DNA from: Brevipalpus yothersi
Taxonomy: Eukaryota > Arthropoda > Arachnida > Trombidiformes > Tenuipalpidae
Length of the DNA stretch: 64,000 nt
NCBI GenBank assembly: GCA_003956705.1
Contig: QZCP01000021.1
Span: forward strand, 62,001-126,000
Direction: 5' to 3'
Position 1 is the stretch's first letter, and every line of letters starts with the position of its first letter. Position numbers and translations under genes: made by a program. This document shows, piece by piece, positions 58,094 through 64,000 of this stretch. Under the pieces are notes generated by a model, which had not been told where the DNA came from, ran no database searches, and saw nothing but the letters and a program-made list of their open reading frames with translations.

Positions 58094-61000
58094 ATGGGCT
58101 ATGATCTAGAGAGATTCACTTGTGAACTCTCTCCAACACTGAAGTGTCCAATTTGTCGCAAAATTTACGAGAATCCAGTTCAAGTAGATTGTTCTGGTAA
58201 TGACAAAGATGTACAGCACATTTTTTGTCGTGCTTGTTTGATTGAAACTTTTGCATCATCTGATCGACTTAAATGTCCAATTGATGGTAAACTTTTCAAA
58301 CGCAATACTCGTCGCAGTTTATTTCTTATTCCTCCTCAAGAATTGTTCGACACATTATCATCTTTACCCATCAAATGCTCTTTTCCAGGTAAATATGCCT
58401 GTCTTGTTTTCAGAGATGAACATTCTCTGTATGTTGAACAGAGTCTGAGAAAATATCACAGAATACATGATATTATTCAATATTTATTTGATATTTATAT
58501 TTTTTGTTACATTTGAGTGCAAATTGTCATTGTTCATGCTCGATATTATAAAGGAGGAATACGCAGTATTCCAGGCATCAGATAATTCACATGGTATGAT
58601 CAGATTCTTATTATTTTCTCTTGTGAATATTACAGGTTGTATGATGAGTATCAAACTTGGAGATCTTGAATCTCACATTGAAATCTGTCAATTCAATCCC
58701 AATCGACATCTGAATGATCTGATGGATCCTAATTGTATTGGCAACTTCTTGAATCAAACAAACGCCTCACAAGCAAACCAGAATCAATCTTGGTTCATGG
58801 ATATAGAACCATGGAATCCTGACCATGATGTTACCAATTCCATTAATCATGGATCATCATCTTCAATGAGCTCGAATATAATGGGAACTCCGATTTCTGG
58901 GAATAGTATTCTTCCGATGACAAGTAATACTCACCAAACGAGTATGTCGATGCAATCGAGCCCAGATTATGGACGTATAGATTATCTATTCAGTCGAATA
59001 GAATCAAAAATGGATGATAGATTCAATCATATCATGAAAATACTCAACCATGATGGTACTAAGAGTTCAAAAAAATTTGAATCTCTACTACAAAAGCAAA
59101 TAGATGATTTGAAAAAGTGGAAAGAGTCAACCTCAGTCAAATTTGATGAGCAGTTGCGAAAACATATGGACTCAATACTCAAGCATCTTCCAACAAAAGA
59201 AGCTCCAGGACCTTCGAAAAAACAACGGAATCGTCATGATTCCAAGAAAGAATCTGACATTCCAGTAACCAGTGAAGTTATGCGGAAACAAATGAAAGAA
59301 CTCAAAAATTCATTGGAAACTCATCTCGATTCGAAGACAAGTGAAATGAAAGAAAGTAATGACTCCACTTCAGAACGCTTGACCACTGAAATACAGAAGA
59401 TTCAGCAGAATATTCGAAAAGATTTACGAAAGGATCAGTGTGAACTGAAGAAAAATTTGGAAAAAGAACTTGCTACCATGCGTAAAGAGTTGAAAAAATT
59501 TTCTGATCCAAAAAGTGTAGATCTGAAGCCATTCGAAAATTTGGAGAAAAAAATCCAGCAAACAAATGCAACAATTGGAAATCAGATCAAGGAGATCAAG
59601 AATACGATCAAAAGTCACAATATTGGTCTGAAAAATGTTGTCAATCAATTGAAAAATATTTCAACTCAAATCGAAACAGAATTCAAGCAGCTTGCTGTGA
59701 TTGAGGAAGAAAAATCAGATAATCAAGATACACCAATTGATCAAGCATCGGGCCAAGGTGTTAAGCGTCGAAGAAGAAGCTCAAGACTTAATCCAGATTC
59801 GGTTTGTTCGGATGAGGATTTGGTTGAATATGGTCCACCAAAACCTAGAGAGAGGCGACCCACTCGTGTATTTGGATCAGAATCCACACCATCTAACCTT
59901 ATTCCCTTGGAAAATCAGGGTGATACAGATTCAAAATTATCGATTCCTTCAGAGAAGAACGAGGTAGAAGTTAAGGAGAATCTGAACTCCCCAACCACAA
60001 AAGCTCCAACAATTACTGATGAAATTGAGTCTTCGGAAAAAGTTACACAAATCAAAGATAATTCTTCCACCTCAGATTCTTCATCGACCGATAAAAATGA
60101 TACTCCAGAACAAAGCAATACTCAAAACTCAAATGGCCAAGAATCTCAACTTCCGGTGACAGCAACAACGATATCTACTACTATTACCACTTCTACCAGT
60201 ATTTCTAGCTCAATTCCAGTTTCTTCCACATCAACATTGACTTCTGTCGAACCGATAAAAGTGTCAACAACCTCAATAAGCAATAATAGTAATAATAATA
60301 ATAGTAATATTATAACTATCGATTCCACAAAATTGGCTCAAAGTTGGTGTTCATCATCAGGAATCAAAAGCAATGCTTCAACCACCACTATTTCTCTGGC
60401 ATCTCCAGTGGCTGCAAGTGTACCGTTAAGTTCAGTTTTGAAGCCGATGTCAAGTGGTACAAGTTCTAAAAGTAAAGATACTGATCTTTTGGCTCAAATC
60501 GTCAATGAGGTTCTATTTAAAGACAATATGGCTAACAATCATGCAGAATCGACCTCAGTTTGGCCAACTAATTCTGGTCAACGGACAACATTTGTTCGAC
60601 CTGTTACTGGTAGAACATCGAATTTGATTCAATCTGGTGATCTTAATCGTCGAGTTTCTGATACTATTCTTCTCGCCATCACCCGACCAGTTCCTGGTCA
60701 ACAATTGAGACTGGGTCAATCGGTGACCGACACTCTGGTGAGACCCATAGTTGGTACAACGTTCGCAACCTCATCACCATTGACCAATCCAACATACTCA
60801 ACTACTCGAAATTCATCAGTCACAATTCATTCGATAACACCCTTGCCTCGAGAGCTTCCAAAATCTCCTCCACCTCCTCCACCACCCACACCAACCCTCA
60901 CAATACCCAAAAAACCGAGTGAGGAGGAGGAAACATTAACCCCTGATAAGAGTGGTAGTGGTGACAAAATAGATCTAAAATCTGTAATGTCTTTGCTTTT

Positions 61001-62687
61001 CAATTCTGAAAAAGCTCCAGATGAGAAGAGCCACCAACCAGCATCCACTGGAATTCAGCCAATCTCTGATTCAAAACCTCTATCAAAACTAGAAGACACG
61101 TGTACATCAAAGCAAGAGGAAGAAGAGAAGCAAAAAAGTCCAGTGCAAATGGCTGAAAATTCACAAGACCATTCGAAGCCTGTTGATGTTACCGAAACTT
61201 CCGGTGATCACAATCAAACAGAAAATGATTCAGAGAATCAAAATGCTCAAGAGCCTGAAATTCTCAAAGATTCGCTCACTGATGAGAGCAATAAACAGAG
61301 TGAAGAACCATCAGTGGAGCAAACTATGGCCGATGTTGAAACCCCTCCTGGGAAACTAGAAGATAAAACTGTTCAGGATTTGCATCCAAAAGAAGGAATT
61401 CTTGAAGCACCAAAAATTATTATCAAAAAAGGTGCCATCCGAAAACGTCGGAAGAAAAAGAAGATTGTGAAGAAAAGTGTTCCAAAACCCAAGTTTATTG
61501 ATGAACAGTTACCATTAATCAACACTCAACCATCGGAGGAAATTATTCAGAATAATAATGAAGAGGAACCATGTCCTGGAAAGCAAGATGATGCAAAGCC
61601 TCTTGATCAAGGTGATGAGATAGTGATTAAAGACGATAAACTCCAAGTAAGAAGGAAGAGAGGAAGACCAAAGGGTCGAAAAGCAATTAAAAAATCTCCT
61701 AGATCCACGATAATCCGAGCCAACAATGAGGTTTCAAGTCCAGTTATTCCCCGGGTCAAGCGATTGGTTTTGGTAAAAGCTATTGCTGATGAGACAAATA
61801 CTTCGGAGGCAGGAGTAATTACAAGACTGCGAAGTGGCTCTAAAGTGATCACCAAAAAAAGTTCTACTATCAAACGCCACAATGTACGCTCAATTGCATT
61901 GAAAAAATATGCCAAATCATCTGTTAAAATTTCTCAGGCTACATCTAGATCACAATCAGCCGATTTTATTGAGCCAATTCCACGCGTTAAAGTGATAAGT
62001 ACTGGATCAAACGATTTCATGATTCATAATCCAACAGCACCAATCGTAAATCATCCTGATCAATCTGAAGCACCATGCACCGATATTGCTCAGCATCTTG
62101 ATGAAAGTTCCGAATTAATTGCCAAAGATACTGATGTACTAGGTTTAGCAGTTAAGAGAAAAATGCCTTCGAGAAGAGGTCGTAAATGTAAACGAAGACG
62201 GAAAGATAAGACTCTTAAGTCGAAAGCAATTAGTAATAGTGGCCTTTTGAGTAGTACTCAACATAATTCGTTGAGTTTAGATCCTTCCGTGGGAAGCTCA
62301 TTATCGAAAAGTGTTGATGAAAATTTTTCCGAAAGCAAAAGTTCTGGTGAAAAAGAACGCTCTCAGCCCATTTCTCTTGACGGTAAATGTTCGAATATGG
62401 AAGATTCTTTGAATTTTATGTCTTCGATTCATAAGCCTATTCATGATGACCATGGAGATGGAAGTAACGATTCTACTCTGATATTCAGTGAATCATCAAC
62501 TCGAGCTAACTCTATGTCTGATGAAGAAGATTTGAGTGAATTTGAAATGATCCAAAGCCATTTGAACAGTATTATCGATATGATTGATGCAGAATTGCAA
62601 GATGAATTGAAGGGTGATGATGAGCCTTGCCAACAACAAAGTCTCAATCTTACGGATGATACGATTAAGGGACTTGAGTCAGGATGA
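58094..62687 (+). CDS. RNF41/TRAF-like RING protein with a giant disordered AT-hook tail
   Basis: Two exons, 58094-58388 and 58636-62687, 1448 residues. The start MGYDLERF matches RNF41/Nrdp1 (MGYDVTRF). RING ligands are Cys18, Cys21, Cys33, His42, Cys45, Cys48, Cys61 and Asp64. The last-ligand Asp (CPID) is typical of this subfamily. A TRAF-type zinc-finger segment follows (IKCSFPGCMMSIKLGDLESH..C) across the exon junction. RNF41-like E3 ligases end soon after this. Here instead comes a predicted coiled coil (about 314-454), then some 990 Ser/Thr/Asn/Lys-rich residues with a poly-Pro run near 842-850, an AT-hook-like RRKRGRPKGRK near 1104, and basic clusters. No RNF41 substrate-binding domain is seen. 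The ubiquitin-ligase activity is inferred from the RING. Confidence 0.75.
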
Positions 62688-63324
62688 TGGAATGCTGTTG
62701 GTTGAAACTTGTCAACAAATTTTGATCCCCTGAATGTTTTCTTTCACTCTTCAACAACCTAATTGATATCAAAGTACATTGTACACGTATATTTTTTTCT
62801 TCGACTTCAAACCAAAGATATCATCAAATTCTGATCAAATGGAACGCGAAAAGACTTTCACTTCTGTATGATTCAGATTTCACAATAGAGTTTCAATGTA
62901 AATTTCATCCATGTATTTAACTCTTGATCATGAATTAAATTTGAAGTGAAACTTCTCTGATAATGAAGATGATGACAGTTTCTCAAGGAAACAATCAACA
63001 AATCTTATCTGTTTGAATTTGAATGCTGAGTTTGTCAACTCGATCTCACTTCTCACGGCTTCACCAAATAGCAAGAAAATATTTTGATCCTTCTTGATTA
63101 AGGGCTATAACTCGATATCATTTAATTTTGTGAGGTAAATACATTTGTCTTTCATGAATCAATCCAAATCATTTTATGATCACAACTATATTCTCTAAGG
63201 GATATGAATATGAGGAGACATCCACATTCTGTGAAGATAAATCGAAACATAACAGATTAGTTCGAAATTTCAATGAAAATGTATGCACCTAATACACCTA
63301 TTCAATTGATTGTCCATGATAAAC
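62688..63324. other. Intergenic region between the RING gene and CMC4
   Basis: About 640 bp of AT-rich sequence between two convergent genes. No gene is seen, and any extra 3' exon of CMC4 would have to lie here. Confidence 0.45.
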
Positions 63325-63585
63325 TTACCTTCCTTTGGTTGTAGAGTTTCCTCTCATCGGAGCAAACATATTATCAGCACCCTTGTACGGTCCAGCATCT
63401 TTTTTATCCCATTCTTTGAGAAATTCAACACATACCTCAGAATTACTTTTCCATGAACCACAACAACGTCTCATCGTTTCGATTGCATCAAAACAATGTG
63501 ATTCATCATTATCATTTTTCGCCATACACTTGGGCAATCGATTACCCTGTTTAAGACATGGATCAGCATCACCTCGCAGAACCAT
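63325..63585 (-). CDS. CMC4: CMC4-like twin CX9C mitochondrial protein
   Basis: 86 residues from the ATG at 63585. Two CX9C motifs are clear: Cys10-(9)-Cys20 (PCLKQGNRLPKC) and Cys31-(9)-Cys41 (HCFDAIETMRRC), followed by CGSWKSNSEVCVEF. This spacing and the DPC...KC context match CMC4 (MTCP1 neighbour, p8). Such proteins are imported into the intermembrane space by Mia40-driven disulphide formation. The stop TAA overlaps a strong splice donor (GGAAG/GTAAGT), so a further short exon cannot be excluded. The human protein is 68 residues; the extra length is at the C terminus. Confidence 0.77.
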   Translation of the reverse strand: MVLRGDADPCLKQGNRLPKCMAKNDNDESHCFDAIETMRRCCGSWKSNSEVCVEFLKEWDKKDAGPYKGADNMFAPMRGNSTTKGR

Positions 63586-64000
63586 ATTGGCAATCAATTC
63601 CAATCACCCACAATTGATTAATCAAAATTGAAACATGTAAACATTGAACAACCTTCAAAGTCGAAAAATTTTGTCCAATTTTTGTGATACACACATTAAC
63701 ATTGACGCATGCACATCACTTTTTGTGTATATAAAAATAATTTTTATTTGACTTGCTCTTGATGTTGATCTTGCTGCTTTGATCAACTTAAATTGCTGAT
63801 TTTGATCTTGTAGTGAATTAAAGCCACCAGCTTAAATTGTGTGGAAAACATTGATTGATTTATATAGATTGTGTGTGTCTCTCTGTTGGAGTGATTGGGG
63901 ACAACACACACACATTTGAGTGTGTGATATTATGTTAAGCTTGATGGTGATAAAAATGTGATGGCAAAATCAATATGTATGAGATGAGATGTTCAAGTCA
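63586..64000. other. 5' region of CMC4 to the window edge
   Basis: AT-rich sequence upstream of the CMC4 start with short CA/TG runs (63900-63925). It should contain the CMC4 promoter. No other gene is visible before the window ends. Confidence 0.45.

Overview
The window is an AT-rich, gene-dense stretch of an animal nuclear genome. The genes are intron-containing: most introns are about 60-150 bp with GT-AG ends, and a few are longer. It carries metazoan-specific genes (Su(H)/CSL, a small Maf, TMIE, IFT43). An arthropod fits best, possibly a compact-genome chelicerate such as a mite, but this is inference: no lineage marker in the window settles it. No CRISPR array, rRNA or convincing tRNA was seen.

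Layout. 0-6 kb, plus strand: a His-rich secreted or membrane protein, a small Maf bZIP factor, IFT43 and the Hsp90 co-chaperone p23. 5.8-8.8 kb, minus: NAA15, convergent with p23 and divergent from Su(H) (9.8-11.9 kb, plus). 12-22.7 kb is a gene-poor accessory stretch. It holds an ORF pair split by one in-frame TAG, an ATG-less ORF, two small secreted-protein genes on the minus strand, decayed duplicates of one of them, and a TA-flanked inverted-repeat element that looks like a Tc1/mariner-type MITE. 22.7-24.7 kb: a 660-residue secreted repeat protein. 24.9-31.0 kb, minus: a nine-exon, roughly 1845-residue low-complexity protein with a DUF4211-like C terminus. 32.4-33.0 kb: mitochondrial ribosomal protein mL42. 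33.8-37.0 kb, minus: a secreted Lys/Met/Pro protein full of KSP motifs. 40 kb: a CTR-family copper transporter. 41-42.7 kb, minus: a membrane-anchored ALDH3-type aldehyde dehydrogenase. 44.4-45.6 kb, minus: an unrecognised single-pass membrane protein. 47.8-51.7 kb, minus: mitochondrial RNA polymerase, head-to-head with RAB5IF/RCAF1 (52.1-52.9 kb). 54.2-55.6 kb: TMIE, the mechanotransduction-channel subunit. 56.2 kb: a secreted protein. 58.1-62.7 kb: an RNF41/TRAF-like RING protein fused to a very long disordered tail with an AT-hook-like motif. 63.3-63.6 kb, minus: the CMC4 twin-CX9C protein.

The genes do not form one pathway. Four serve mitochondria (mL42, POLRMT, RAB5IF, CMC4), two serve sensory cilia or mechanosensation (IFT43, TMIE), and several are regulators (Maf, Su(H), the DUF4211 protein, the RING protein). 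Exon boundaries were derived by hand from GT-AG sites and reading-phase continuity. For conserved genes they also agree with recalled family sequence, but none was checked against transcripts.
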